30,868 bases of DNA, from positions 1 to 30,868 of the forward strand of contig DGDX01000093.1 of assembly GCA_002385665.1 (NCBI GenBank), read 5' to 3'. The position numbers and the translations under genes were made by a program. Within the stretch, counting starts at the first letter, position 1, and each line of letters opens with the position of its first letter. Below, piece after piece: positions 17,155 to 26,113 of this stretch. Below the pieces are notes generated by a model that was not told the DNA's origin, did not search any database, and saw nothing but the letters and a program-made list of their open reading frames with translations. Origin of the DNA: Firmicutes bacterium UBA3941 (GTDB lineage Bacteria > Bacillota > Clostridia > Caldicoprobacterales > UBA3941).

Positions 17155-18104
17155 AAATAATATTTATGGGGACACCGGACTTTTCAGTTCCTTCATTAAA
17201 AACTATTTTTTCAGAAGAATACGAATTGATTGGAGTTGTGACCCAGCCTGATAGACCAAGAGGTAGGGGTAAACGCCTGTTACCCTCGCCTGTAAAAAAA
17301 TGGGCTCTAGAAAAAGGTATTAATATATATCAGCCGTTGAGAGCCAGGGATGAAGAATTTATTACTCAAATTGAAGATTTGGCTCCAGATCTTATAGTTA
17401 CTGCTGCTTATGGGCAGATCCTTCCCAAGAAAATTTTGGACATTCCGCCTCTTGGCTGTATCAATGTACATGCTTCCCTTTTACCGAAATATCGGGGTGC
17501 TTCACCTATACAACAAGCCATTCTGGATGGAGAAACCAAAACGGGAATAACTATTATGTATATGGATGAAGGTATGGATACCGGTGATATTATATTGCAA
17601 AAGGAAACACCCATACACCCGGATGAAAATTCTGGAGACCTTCACGATCGGCTTGCAGATTTGGGCGCTAAGGCTCTTAGAGAAAGTCTTAAACTTTTTA
17701 CAGTTGAAAAACCTGTAGGAATACCGCAAGCCCATGAAGACGCCACTTATTGTCAAAAAATAGACAAAGCTATGGGCAGAATTAATTGGGGTATGAATAT
17801 AGATAGGATAAGAAATCATATTAGGGCCCTGACACCATGGCCTGGGGCTTACACTTATATTGGGAGTATGCGTCTAAAAGTATGGGAAGCATATCAGGTG
17901 GAATACTGTAATTTAAAGAATATTTCTTCGGGACAAATTGTCTATGCTGATGAGCAGCATGGACTGGTGGTATCCGGGTCAGATGGGTTAATTAGATTAT
18001 CCAAAGTACAGGCACCTGGTAAGCGGGTCATGGAAGATGTAGAATTCTTACGGGGGAACCGGATAAAGGTGAATACTTTTTTAGATGACGGGGATGAAGT
18101 GTAA
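17151..18104 (+). CDS. fmt: Methionyl-tRNA formyltransferase
   Basis: 317 residues, the normal size. [16 protein letters not shown] at the N-terminus, [11 protein letters not shown], and the catalytic block [16 protein letters not shown] with DEGMDTGDI mark the hydrolase-like formyltransferase fold; the C-terminal domain (about 205-317, starting [20 protein letters not shown]) binds tRNA. It formylates Met-tRNA for translation start using formyl-tetrahydrofolate. The start codon is TTG at 17151, overlapping the def TGA as TTGA, which suggests coupling by ribosome re-initiation. No better ATG lies nearby in frame before the conserved N-terminus. Confidence 0.95.
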   Translation: MKIIFMGTPDFSVPSLKTIFSEEYELIGVVTQPDRPRGRGKRLLPSPVKKWALEKGINIYQPLRARDEEFITQIEDLAPDLIVTAAYGQILPKKILDIPPLGCINVHASLLPKYRGASPIQQAILDGETKTGITIMYMDEGMDTGDIILQKETPIHPDENSGDLHDRLADLGAKALRESLKLFTVEKPVGIPQAHEDATYCQKIDKAMGRINWGMNIDRIRNHIRALTPWPGAYTYIGSMRLKVWEAYQVEYCNLKNISSGQIVYADEQHGLVVSGSDGLIRLSKVQAPGKRVMEDVEFLRGNRIKVNTFLDDGDEV

Positions 18105-18186
18105 TGCATCAACTGTTTATATAAATTGAAGACTTTTTTCATACCATATTAAGTATTGATCAAACTAATTTGGGAGGTGGGATAAA

Positions 18187-18876
18187 ATGCCTTTTCTTTT
18201 CTACGATTCTACTATGTTGATTTTATTACCCGCCCTTATTCTGTCCTTTTATGCGCAATACAAGGTTCAAAGCACATTTAACAGGTATATCAGCATAGCT
18301 AATTACGGTGGATATACCGGTGCAGAGGTAGCAAAAAAAATTTTAGACGCTATGGGTCTGGGAGATATACCCATTGATAGGATAGGAGGATATCTATCGG
18401 ATCATTACGATCCCAGAAAAAAGGTTCTTAGATTATCAGATGCGGTATATAATGGAAGATCAATAGCAGCTATTGGGGTAGCTGCTCATGAGGCAGGTCA
18501 TGCTATACAACATGCCAATGGATATGTACCCCTTAGCATTCGGAACGCAATCGTACCCATAGCTAATTTTGGCTCTCAAGCAGCCTTCCTGTTTATTTTT
18601 CTAGGTCTTATTATGGGTGCTATGACTATGTTGGATATAGGTATATATCTCTTCCTGGCCGTTGTAGCTTTCCAATTAATCACTCTACCCGTAGAATTTA
18701 ACGCAAGTAGTCGAGCTGTTGAGCTTCTCAGTGTCCAGGGATTTGTTACCAGAGATGAAGAAAAAAGCGTTAAGAAGGTTTTAAACGCTGCAGCTCTAAC
18801 CTATGTAGCAGCAGCGGCATCGGCCGTTGCCCAATTATTAAGGTTGTTACTGTTACGGGACAGAAGAAGGCGATAG
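18187..18876 (+). CDS. yugP: Neutral zinc metallopeptidase, YugP family
   Basis: 229 residues. An N-terminal membrane segment (about 7-23) is followed by the zinc-binding HEAGHAIQH motif (near 102) and two further hydrophobic segments (about 122-170), then an Ala-rich C-terminus. This is the arrangement of the YugP/DUF2268-like neutral zinc metallopeptidases, which are membrane proteins with unknown natural substrates. It has a strong GGGAGGTGGG site. In B. subtilis yugP is elsewhere, so here it interrupts the fmt-rsmB order. A terminator hairpin follows directly, so part of the transcript may end here. Confidence 0.88.
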   Translation: MPFLFYDSTMLILLPALILSFYAQYKVQSTFNRYISIANYGGYTGAEVAKKILDAMGLGDIPIDRIGGYLSDHYDPRKKVLRLSDAVYNGRSIAAIGVAAHEAGHAIQHANGYVPLSIRNAIVPIANFGSQAAFLFIFLGLIMGAMTMLDIGIYLFLAVVAFQLITLPVEFNASSRAVELLSVQGFVTRDEEKSVKKVLNAAALTYVAAAASAVAQLLRLLLLRDRRRR

Positions 18877-18883
18877 CAAAAAG

Positions 18884-18906
18884 AAGGGCTTATAGGCCCT
18901 TTTTTG
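18884..18906 (+). terminator. Short intrinsic terminator between yugP and rsmB
   Basis: AAGGGC (18884-18889) pairs with GCCCTT (18896-18901), followed by TTTT. It is small and lies just before the rsmB binding site, so it may reduce, not stop, read-through. Confidence 0.6.
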
Positions 18907-18923
18907 AATGTAATGGAGGGTTT

Positions 18924-20267
18924 ATGGATAAAGTTCGAAAGACTGCCTTAATTATTTTAAAACAAGTCAATGAAGATAGGAAATACGCCAATATCAGTCT
19001 CAAGGAGAATCTGGATAAGTTTAGATTTCAAGAGCGGGATGCCTCCTTTATCACTCAATTGGTATACGGTACGCTGGAGAATCAAGCTTTTATTGATAAT
19101 GTTCTAAGAAGGTACGCTAAAATGAAGGGGGTCAACCCATGGGTGGAGAACATCCTTAGGCTTGGATGTTATCAGATACTTTATTTGGACAGGGTGCCTG
19201 ACTCGGCTGCCTGTAACGAATCCGTAAAATTATGTACTGGATTTGGATTTAATGCTTTGAAGGGCTTTGTAAATGGAGTTTTAAGAAACATATCACGGAA
19301 CAAGGAGGAATTGAAAGCTTCAAAACAATCTCCCGTTGACACAGGATCCTTGTCATCTCTATTCGGGATCCCATTGTGGCTGGTGGAGTTATGGGTGGAG
19401 GAATATGGGATACAGTCAGTCAGGGATATAGTGAAATCCACTATGGACACCAACTTTACCACCATTAGGGTAAATGGGGTTAAGATGACAAGGGACGAAT
19501 TGGTAGATGCTCTTGAACAACAAGGAATAGATAGTACTAAGAGCCCATATTTTGATAACGCTTTAAGGGTGAATGGAATAGGAAATATACAATTAAATCC
19601 CTTGTATAAAAAGGGCATGTTTACCGTACAAGGAGAGAGCTCTATACTTGTTTGTAAAATTCTGGCGCCAAAGCCGGGAGAACGGATTTTAGATGCATGC
19701 AGTGCCCCCGGGGGCAAGGCTATCTATATAGCAGAACTTATGAACATGAGTGGTAAGGTATATGCCCATGACATACATGATCATAGAGTAGAACTAATTA
19801 ATAAAAATGTAGAGAGAATGGGTATGAAAAATATCGAGACCCGGGTGCAGGATGCAACCATATTTAATCCAAAGATGGAGGACAGTATGGATAGGGTATT
19901 GATTGATGCTCCTTGTTCCGGTTGGGGAGTACTTCATAAAAAACCGGATATTAGGCTGAGAATCGAGAAAAAAAGTATGGAATCCCTATATCGGCTTCAA
20001 TGGGATATTTTGGATAATTGTAGAAGGTATGTTAAACCGGGAGGGATTTTGGTTTATAGCACATGCACAATAAACCCATGGGAGAATCATAAGGTTATTG
20101 AAAAGTTTATAAGGAAATATCCCGAGTTTGTTATGGAGGATTTAAGTCGAGAATTGCCTCAGAACCTTCGCGATGCCTTAATGGGAGAAGGAATGATTCA
20201 ATTATTTCCCGGTCGCCATGGAGTAGATGGATTTTTTATTGCTAAGATGAGGAGGACCGTACTATAG
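18924..20267 (+). CDS. rsmB: 16S rRNA (cytosine-967-C5)-methyltransferase RsmB
   Basis: 447 residues. The N-terminal NusB-like RNA-binding domain covers about 1-135 (RKTALIILKQVNEDRKYANI, FITQLVYGTLENQ). The SAM-dependent domain has DACSAPGGKA, then APCSGWGVLHKKPDIR with C331, and YSTCTINPWEN with C381. By family knowledge C381 is the nucleophile and C331 helps release the product. The enzyme methylates C967 of 16S rRNA in the decoding region. Start ATG follows a TGGAGGG site. The stop overlaps the GTG start of rlmN by one base, pairing two rRNA methylases. Confidence 0.95.
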   Translation: MDKVRKTALIILKQVNEDRKYANISLKENLDKFRFQERDASFITQLVYGTLENQAFIDNVLRRYAKMKGVNPWVENILRLGCYQILYLDRVPDSAACNESVKLCTGFGFNALKGFVNGVLRNISRNKEELKASKQSPVDTGSLSSLFGIPLWLVELWVEEYGIQSVRDIVKSTMDTNFTTIRVNGVKMTRDELVDALEQQGIDSTKSPYFDNALRVNGIGNIQLNPLYKKGMFTVQGESSILVCKILAPKPGERILDACSAPGGKAIYIAELMNMSGKVYAHDIHDHRVELINKNVERMGMKNIETRVQDATIFNPKMEDSMDRVLIDAPCSGWGVLHKKPDIRLRIEKKSMESLYRLQWDILDNCRRYVKPGGILVYSTCTINPWENHKVIEKFIRKYPEFVMEDLSRELPQNLRDALMGEGMIQLFPGRHGVDGFFIAKMRRTVL

Positions 20268-21322
20268 TGGTAATGAAAGATGACATACTGGATAAATCCC
20301 CGACAGAAATCATGGATATATTAAAACAATTAGGGGAACCCAGCTTTAGGGTCAAGCAGCTTCTTGGCTGGGTATATAAAGGAAAAAGAAGTTTTGATGA
20401 GATGACTAACCTACCCAAGACTACCAGGATAAGATTAAAAGAAAGATATATGATCGGAAACGTTAAGCAGATTAAAAAGATAACTTCCGATAAAGGAGAT
20501 ACGATTAAATATTTGTGTTTACTCCATGATGGTAATATAATAGAATGTGTTGTGATGAGGTATGATTATGGGAATACTTTGTGCCTATCCACCCAAGTTG
20601 GGTGTAGGATGGGCTGCAGCTTTTGCGAATCCACCAGACAGGGCCTTATACGTAACTTAAAGGTAGGGGAGATGGTAGCCCAGGTTTTGATGGTGAATGC
20701 TGACCTGGGAGAAACCGGAGAACGCAACATTCGCAATATAGTTCTTATGGGTAGCGGTGAGCCCTTAGATAATTTTGACAATGTCGTTAAATTCCTGGGT
20801 CTGATACATGACCCCAATACTCTAAATATAAGTTATAGAAACATAACCCTTTCTACCTGTGGTCTGGTGTCCAAGATAAGGGAATTGGCTAATATGGATA
20901 TACCCATTACCCTGGCTATATCCCTACATGCCCCTAATGATGCATTGAGGCGTAGGATTATGCCGGTGGCCTCGGCTTATAGTGTACGAGAAATAGTAGA
21001 AGCCGCAAAATACTATTTTAATAGGACCGGGAGAAGGGTGAGCTTTGAATATTCCCTTATAGATGGTATAAACGATGGAGTGGAACAAGCGGAGGAATTG
21101 GGTCGGTTGCTTGCAGATTTTCCCTGTCATGTGAACATCATTCCCATAAATTCTATTGAAGGTGCCCCATATAGGCGGAGCTCGGCAGCCAGGATCCAGC
21201 TTTTTGAAAAAACTCTCAGATCTACAGGTATCCAGGTGACGAGACGAAGAGAGCTGGGGCATGATATAGGTGGAGCATGTGGTCAATTAAAAAGAGGATA
21301 TTTAAACAACTCGGAAGGATAA
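20267..21322 (+). CDS. rlmN: 23S rRNA (adenine-2503-C2) / tRNA methyltransferase RlmN
   Basis: 351 residues. The radical SAM motif CRMGCSFC gives C113, C117 and C120 as iron-sulfur ligands; the C-terminal GHDIGGACGQL provides C338, the cysteine that resolves the methyl intermediate. GSGEPLDN and ISLHAPND are further family blocks. It methylates A2503 in the peptidyl transferase centre and A37 of some tRNAs. The GTG at 20267 fits a GGAGG at 20251-20255 with 11 bases between; the ATG at 20273 would be 17 away, so GTG is favoured. This is RlmN, not the resistance enzyme Cfr, judging by its gene context. Confidence 0.95.
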   Translation: MVMKDDILDKSPTEIMDILKQLGEPSFRVKQLLGWVYKGKRSFDEMTNLPKTTRIRLKERYMIGNVKQIKKITSDKGDTIKYLCLLHDGNIIECVVMRYDYGNTLCLSTQVGCRMGCSFCESTRQGLIRNLKVGEMVAQVLMVNADLGETGERNIRNIVLMGSGEPLDNFDNVVKFLGLIHDPNTLNISYRNITLSTCGLVSKIRELANMDIPITLAISLHAPNDALRRRIMPVASAYSVREIVEAAKYYFNRTGRRVSFEYSLIDGINDGVEQAEELGRLLADFPCHVNIIPINSIEGAPYRRSSAARIQLFEKTLRSTGIQVTRRRELGHDIGGACGQLKRGYLNNSEG

Positions 21323-21486
21323 ACCTGCATCTTGTTCATATTGGACATTAAAGGGTTAGTTCGTTCTATATCCGTTAGTAGATTCAACCGCCGTTATCAA
21401 ACTATCTATCTGTATTGCTAGGTGAATCATTGATTAGAGGATGGTAAAGCCATCGGTTAAAGGAGCAACAAGGTGAGGTGGGGTAA

Positions 21487-22245
21487 ATGTTATTAGAATA
21501 TGGTGGATATAGTCATAAAGGTATGGTTAGAAAATCCAATGAAGATTATTACTATATTCCCAGCACCAATAAAATCCAAAACCTGGCTATGATAGCCGAT
21601 GGAATGGGGGGACATAATGCCGGGGAGCTGGCAAGTCGAATGGCTGTGGAAACTGTAATAGACTACTTGTCCCAAAGGATGGACAAGGATGAATATATAC
21701 AAGACCCTATAGAGCTCATTGAAGAGGCCATTAAGGTTTCCAACAATAAGATATTTAAAGTATCCTTGTCCAATGAATCATACAATGGGATGGGGACAAC
21801 CTTGGTTTCGGCATATTTTTCCCAGGGAATCCTCTACTTGGGGCATGTTGGTGACAGTCGGGGGTATTTAATTAGAAAGGGCCAAATAAAGCAATTAACC
21901 AAGGATCATTCCTTGGTACAGGAATTATTGGATAACGGCACCATTACACCGGATGAGGTTGACAAGCATCCTCAAAAAAATATTATTACCAGAGCCCTAG
22001 GTACCGAGTATGATATAGATATAGATTGTCATAAAATCCCGCTGGAAGAGGATGATATCATTCTTCTGTGCACTGACGGATTAATCCTTCATGTAGATTT
22101 ACAAGAAAACATTGATTTAGTGGAATCGGCTCATTCTATGCAAGAGCTTGCTTCTAGCCTGGTTCATCAGGCTGTGGACAGAGGTGGCTTGGACAACGTT
22201 ACTGTTGTAGCCATTAAATATACTAACATGAAGAAAGAGGGGTGA
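21487..22245 (+). CDS. prpC: PP2C-type Ser/Thr protein phosphatase (PrpC)
   Basis: 252 residues. The PP2C metal-binding aspartates lie in MIADGMGGHNAGE, VGDSRGYLI, CTDGL and GGLDNVTVV; RKSNEDYY near the N-terminus is the usual RxxNED motif. The enzyme removes phosphate from Ser/Thr residues, opposing the kinase encoded next. Its stop codon overlaps the start region of prkC, so the pair is probably produced together. A 164-base gap separates it from rlmN; I see no clear promoter or terminator there, only a short GATGG/CCATC hairpin near 21440-21454. Confidence 0.95.
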   Translation: MLLEYGGYSHKGMVRKSNEDYYYIPSTNKIQNLAMIADGMGGHNAGELASRMAVETVIDYLSQRMDKDEYIQDPIELIEEAIKVSNNKIFKVSLSNESYNGMGTTLVSAYFSQGILYLGHVGDSRGYLIRKGQIKQLTKDHSLVQELLDNGTITPDEVDKHPQKNIITRALGTEYDIDIDCHKIPLEEDDIILLCTDGLILHVDLQENIDLVESAHSMQELASSLVHQAVDRGGLDNVTVVAIKYTNMKKEG

Positions 22246-22250
22246 TGCTG

Positions 22251-24179
22251 TTGCTGGGTAAAATACTTGGCGGGAGATACGAACTGATTGAAAAAATAGG
22301 CGCCGGGGGAATGGCGATTGTATACAAAGCCAAGTGCCGTCTCCTAAATAGATTTGTTGCTGTAAAGATACTTAGACCGGAATTGGTGGAAGATGAAGAG
22401 TTTGTATATCGCTTTAAAAGGGAGTCCCAAGCAGCAGCGAGTCTATCCCACCATAACATTGTTAATGTCTATGATGTCGGTCAAGAGGACGGAATATACT
22501 ATATAGTAATGGAATATGTATGGGGCAAAACCCTTAAAGACTTCATAAGAGAAAAAGGAAACCTTGAATCCAGAGAAGCGATTAAAATAGCCTTACAAAT
22601 AGCTGCAGCACTGGAACATGCTCATGAAAACGGGATAATTCATAGGGATATCAAGCCTCAAAACATATTGATCGGCAACGATTATACTGTTAAGGTAGCG
22701 GATTTTGGGATAGCCAGGGCTGTGACCTCAGCCACCGTTACCTTAGCGGGCCCAAGTGTAATAGGGTCTGTCCACTATTTTTCACCGGAGCAAGCCAGAG
22801 GGGGTTATATAGATGCGAAATCTGACCTATACTCCCTGGGCATAGTTCTCTATGAGATGGTTACCGGGACTCTGCCCTTTGAAGGTGACACCGCCGTCTC
22901 GATTGCCATTAAGCACATTCAGGAAAGGGTAAAGCCCCCTGGAGAGATTAATCCTAAGATTTACAAGAGTCTCCAGGCTGTGATCCAAAAAGCCATTAGT
23001 AAGTTACCCGAGGAACGCTACCAGAACGCAGGGGAGATGATTAAGGATCTGAGGCGAGCCCTTGAGGAACCCAACGGTGATTTTGTTGTAACAAATTATA
23101 ACAGTGATGCACCGACCCAAGTTTTAAAGCCAATTAATATAGAAGCGAACAGGGAAGCCGATGATGCTTTATCCGAGGACGAAGATATCAAAAACCCGAA
23201 AAAGAGGCCCTGGATAAGGGCAGTCGTGATGATATTTATTTTTACCTTTATAATGGGATTAGCATTTTATATTGGTATGCGTGTATACAATAACAACTTT
23301 ACATCAAAGGAAATTGAGGTTCCCAATGTAGTTGATTGGACCTATGATGATGCGTATGAGTATTTAAGGGAGCTTGGTTTGTACCTTAAGGAGGATGGAA
23401 GTGTCTTTGATAATAATGTGGAAGCCGGTCGTATAATTTCCCAGGATCCGGATGTGAGTACTAAGGTTAAACCGGATTCTACCGTAAAAGTGATCCTAAG
23501 CCTGGGACCTGAGACCGTGGTTGTTCCAGATGTTGAACAAAGGACCATTCGCGAGGCAGAGATCATCCTGGAAAACGAAGGTTTTATAATAGGTGAGCAT
23601 CAATATGTAAATAGCGAATTCCCAAGTGATACAGTTATAGGTCAATCCCTGGAGGCTAATACCGAAGTACCAAAAAACTCAGAGATCTGGTTGACCGTAA
23701 GTCTGGGCCCAGAGGAAAAAGTAGTAATCGTAGGGAATTATGTCGGACAGAAACTCGATGTCGCAAAGCAGATGATCGAAGGGGATAAGCTGAAATTTGG
23801 AAAGGTGAAGGAGGAGAGGTACCACGAAACAGCCAGCAAGGGTACTGTAATTGAACAGAGCTTAAAGCATGGTGAAGTTGTTTCGGAATACAGGGTAATT
23901 GATCTTGTTGTGAGTTTGGGACCTCAGCCTACCTATCCAAAGGAAATAAGTATCGACCTTTCCACCATTACTGATAGGTTAACAGTAAATATTGTTGTTA
24001 AAAAGACCCAAAATGGTAAGACTACAGAGGTCTATAATAGATTTCACACAGTAAGTGACGAAGAGCTGATTATTCCGCTGGTAGGCACAGGTGTGGCAGA
24101 ATATAAAGTTTATATAGATGATGAGTTGTCCTTTGAGACAACAGTAGATTTCACAAAAAAAGGGGGAGATGCTGGTTAA
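22251..24179 (+). CDS. prkC: Membrane Ser/Thr protein kinase with PASTA domains (PrkC)
   Basis: About 642 residues. Kinase domain (about 1-265): glycine loop IGAGGMAIVYKA, AVKIL lysine, HRDIKPQNIL catalytic loop, DFGIARA. A basic stretch and one membrane segment (about 322-343) lead to three extracellular PASTA domains (about 356-557), each ending in a SLGP-type edge, and a C-terminal Ig-like tail. PASTA domains bind muropeptides, so the kinase senses the cell wall and spores' germination signals in Bacillus. Start is uncertain: GTG 22242, ATG 22245 or TTG 22251. I favour TTG, because the AGGGGTGA element at 22238-22245 then lies at correct distance; at the other two it overlaps or is too close. 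Confidence 0.93.
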   Translation: MLGKILGGRYELIEKIGAGGMAIVYKAKCRLLNRFVAVKILRPELVEDEEFVYRFKRESQAAASLSHHNIVNVYDVGQEDGIYYIVMEYVWGKTLKDFIREKGNLESREAIKIALQIAAALEHAHENGIIHRDIKPQNILIGNDYTVKVADFGIARAVTSATVTLAGPSVIGSVHYFSPEQARGGYIDAKSDLYSLGIVLYEMVTGTLPFEGDTAVSIAIKHIQERVKPPGEINPKIYKSLQAVIQKAISKLPEERYQNAGEMIKDLRRALEEPNGDFVVTNYNSDAPTQVLKPINIEANREADDALSEDEDIKNPKKRPWIRAVVMIFIFTFIMGLAFYIGMRVYNNNFTSKEIEVPNVVDWTYDDAYEYLRELGLYLKEDGSVFDNNVEAGRIISQDPDVSTKVKPDSTVKVILSLGPETVVVPDVEQRTIREAEIILENEGFIIGEHQYVNSEFPSDTVIGQSLEANTEVPKNSEIWLTVSLGPEEKVVIVGNYVGQKLDVAKQMIEGDKLKFGKVKEERYHETASKGTVIEQSLKHGEVVSEYRVIDLVVSLGPQPTYPKEISIDLSTITDRLTVNIVVKKTQNGKTTEVYNRFHTVSDEELIIPLVGTGVAEYKVYIDDELSFETTVDFTKKGGDAG

Positions 24180-25048
24180 TGGAAAAGGGTATTATAACAA
24201 AGGGTGTAGGTGGTTTCTATGATGTTTTGATTAACGATAAGATTCTACGATGTAGGGCTAGGGGCATATTCAGAAAGGATAATATCGTACCAATGGTAGG
24301 GGATAATGTCGTAGTGTCAATAGCTGATAGGGCTATTACAGAAATACTGCCTCGAAAAAATCAACTGCTTCGTCCGGCCGTGTCCAATATAGATATTTTA
24401 GGAATCGTTATTGCGCCCACCCATCCAATGCCCGATTATTATTTAGTGGATAAACTCATGGTAAATGCCGAATATAATGGTGTGGAGATACTCCTACTAA
24501 TAAACAAAACAGATCTGGTGGGGGATAGTACCATAGATGGAATTATAGATATATATAAGCCTACCGGTTATCCTATTATAACTCTATCCTGCAAGCAAAG
24601 AATTGGATTTGAACCGCTTCTTGAAATCATCAAGGGAAAGGTTGTTAGCTTAGCAGGTCAATCAGGTGTAGGAAAGTCATCTATTATTAATATACTATAT
24701 CCAGAGAAGCAGTTGGAAACCGGGGACCTTAGCTATAAAATCAACAGGGGTAAACATACCACCCGCCACACCAAACTTTTAACCCTGCCTTCGGGAGCTA
24801 TGATAGTTGACACTCCCGGATTTAGCACTATGAATATGGATGAACTGGAACCCCAGGACTTGGCTTATCTGTATCCTGATTTTCTAGATTATAATCATGG
24901 GTGCAGGTACAATGGTTGTGTACATGACCAAGAACCCGGATGTAGGGTAAAGGAAGCAGTATCCGATGGAATGATATCGGAAGGTCGTTACCAGAGATAT
25001 GTAAGAATACTAAACGAACTAAGGGAGCTTAGGAGGAATATATGGTGA
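24179..25048 (+). CDS. rsgA: Ribosome small subunit-dependent GTPase RsgA
   Basis: 289 residues with the circularly permuted GTPase order: NKTD (G4) comes first, then GQSGVGKSS (G1, about 160-168) and DTPGF (G3). An N-terminal OB fold (about 1-70) and a C-terminal zinc motif (CRYNGCVHDQEPGC) complete the RsgA (YloQ/CpgA) layout. It helps mature the 30S subunit by releasing assembly factors and checking the decoding site. Its ATG overlaps the prkC stop by one base (TAATG), and its own end overlaps rpe by 7 bases, so all three are tightly coupled. In B. subtilis CpgA is also a target of PrkC. Confidence 0.95.
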   Translation: MEKGIITKGVGGFYDVLINDKILRCRARGIFRKDNIVPMVGDNVVVSIADRAITEILPRKNQLLRPAVSNIDILGIVIAPTHPMPDYYLVDKLMVNAEYNGVEILLLINKTDLVGDSTIDGIIDIYKPTGYPIITLSCKQRIGFEPLLEIIKGKVVSLAGQSGVGKSSIINILYPEKQLETGDLSYKINRGKHTTRHTKLLTLPSGAMIVDTPGFSTMNMDELEPQDLAYLYPDFLDYNHGCRYNGCVHDQEPGCRVKEAVSDGMISEGRYQRYVRILNELRELRRNIW

Positions 25049-25704
25049 TAAAGATAGCACCGTCAATTCTTTCGGCTGATTTTTCCAGGCTGGGAGACCA
25101 GGTAGAAATGTTGGATGATGGAGGGGCTGACTACATTCATATAGACGTTATGGATGGGCATTTTGTGCCTAATCTTACAATTGGGCCTATTGTAATAAAA
25201 GCCTTAAGGGATCGGACGCGTCTTCCTTTTGATGTTCATCTTATGATGAATAATCCTATGGATTATATTGACGATTTTGTGGATGCCGGAGCCGATATAA
25301 TAACTGTCCATGCAGAGGTGTTACCACATTTACACGGAGCTATCCAACAGATTAAGCGAAGGGGTGTTAAGGCAGCGGTATCCTTAAACCCATCAACTCC
25401 CCTGGAGGTTTTGAATTATGTACTGGCCGATTTGGATATGGTCTTGTTGATGAGTGTTAATCCCGGCTTTGGAGGGCAGGAGTTTATACCTGCCGTTATG
25501 GGAAAAATTAAAGAACTTAACAGGAGAATCTGCGAATCGGGTTTGGATATTGATATCCAGGTAGACGGGGGTATATCCATTGATAATATAAGAGAAATAA
25601 GATTGGCCGGAGCCAATGTTTTTGTAGCGGGATCAGCCATATTCAAATCCCAGAATCCAAAGGACATGATAAAGAGATTAAGGGAAGAAGCAGAGAGTGT
25701 ATAA
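25042..25704 (+). CDS. rpe: Ribulose-phosphate 3-epimerase
   Basis: 220 residues, the usual TIM-barrel size. IAPSILSADFSRLGDQV, HIDVMDGHFVPNLTIGP, DVHLMM, MSVNPGFGGQ and VDGGI are the family signatures, holding the metal-binding histidines and the two aspartates that act as acid and base. It interconverts ribulose 5-phosphate and xylulose 5-phosphate in the pentose phosphate path. The ATG at 25042 has AGGAGG at 25031-25036 inside the end of rsgA. It is followed by a 108-base gap and a small membrane gene where thiN would stand in Bacillus. Confidence 0.96.
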   Translation: MVIKIAPSILSADFSRLGDQVEMLDDGGADYIHIDVMDGHFVPNLTIGPIVIKALRDRTRLPFDVHLMMNNPMDYIDDFVDAGADIITVHAEVLPHLHGAIQQIKRRGVKAAVSLNPSTPLEVLNYVLADLDMVLLMSVNPGFGGQEFIPAVMGKIKELNRRICESGLDIDIQVDGGISIDNIREIRLAGANVFVAGSAIFKSQNPKDMIKRLREEAESV

Positions 25705-25812
25705 CGATACTTAATATTGCTCGCATGGTAGCTCCGCCTATACCTCGCTGTCACACAAGTTATGATTCATGCATAGAATAAAACATATGTACTATGGCGG
25801 GGAAGTGAAACT

Positions 25813-25989
25813 ATGGTAAACCGGTTTTTCAAAAGAAAGACCCCTTTTTGGGATAGAGTAATCGCTGTTGTTTTGATCTCAGGCGGAGTGTTGTTAGTAC
25901 TTATTTATATTCCCATATGGGCTTGGATGGTATTATTTGGTCTTTTTCTGATAGGTTTGGGAGTTTTACTTCTGATGGGGCGGAGGTGA
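25813..25989 (+). CDS. Small membrane protein of unknown function in the thiN position
   Basis: 58 residues, too short for many gene finders. The start ATG at 25813 follows a GGGGAAGTGA site. The peptide has a basic N-terminus (MVNRFFKRKTPFWDR), two hydrophobic stretches (about 17-32 and 35-54) split only by a WAW, and an RR end. It would form a small helical-hairpin or single-span membrane protein. Its stop codon lies inside the GGAGGTGA ribosome binding site of spoVM, only 5 bases before that gene, so the two are likely translated together. I do not recognise the family. A role in sporulation is a guess from place alone. Confidence 0.65.
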   Translation: MVNRFFKRKTPFWDRVIAVVLISGGVLLVLIYIPIWAWMVLFGLFLIGLGVLLLMGRR

Positions 25990-25994
25990 GCCCT

Positions 25995-26072
25995 ATGAGA
26001 ATCTATGTTATAAAACTACCGTGGTTTCTAGGTAGATTGATAAGAATGTTTCGCCGCAAAGATTATAGATAG
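25995..26072 (+). CDS. spoVM: Stage V sporulation protein M
   Basis: 25 residues: MRIYVIKLPWFLGRLIRMFR then RKDYR. It lines up without gaps over its first 17 residues with B. subtilis SpoVM (26 residues, from memory), keeping the IKLP core, proline 9, FLG at 11-13 and arginine 17. SpoVM is an amphipathic helix that binds the curved forespore membrane and recruits the coat ATPase SpoIVA. The site GGAGGTGA (25982-25989) is 5 bases from the ATG. The position between the rpe region and rpmB is that of spoVM in Bacillus. It is the best evidence that this organism forms spores. No clear sigma-E promoter is visible. Confidence 0.9.
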   Translation: MRIYVIKLPWFLGRLIRMFRRKDYR

Positions 26073-26074
26073 AC

Positions 26075-26103
26075 AAAAAACGTGCTGTTACGCACGTTTT
26101 TTT
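26075..26103. terminator. Bidirectional terminator between spoVM and rpmB
   Basis: AAAAAACGTGC (26075-26085) pairs with GCACGTTTTTTT (26092-26103) across a six-base loop. The A run on one side and T run on the other let it end both the + strand cluster and the - strand rpmB transcript. Confidence 0.85.
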
Positions 26104-26113
26104 ATGCCCACGA

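Noticed and set aside
19181..19717. 178-codon minus-strand open frame in rsmB
   Set aside because: Fully inside a clear rsmB gene, no family motif, no binding site.
20267..21322. Cfr-type resistance methyltransferase
   Set aside because: Located in the conserved housekeeping cluster directly after rsmB with normal RlmN features.
25750..25800. Sigma-E-like promoter before the small ORF and spoVM
   Set aside because: CATATGTA near 25783 only partly resembles a sigma-E -10 box and no matching -35 box at the right distance was found.
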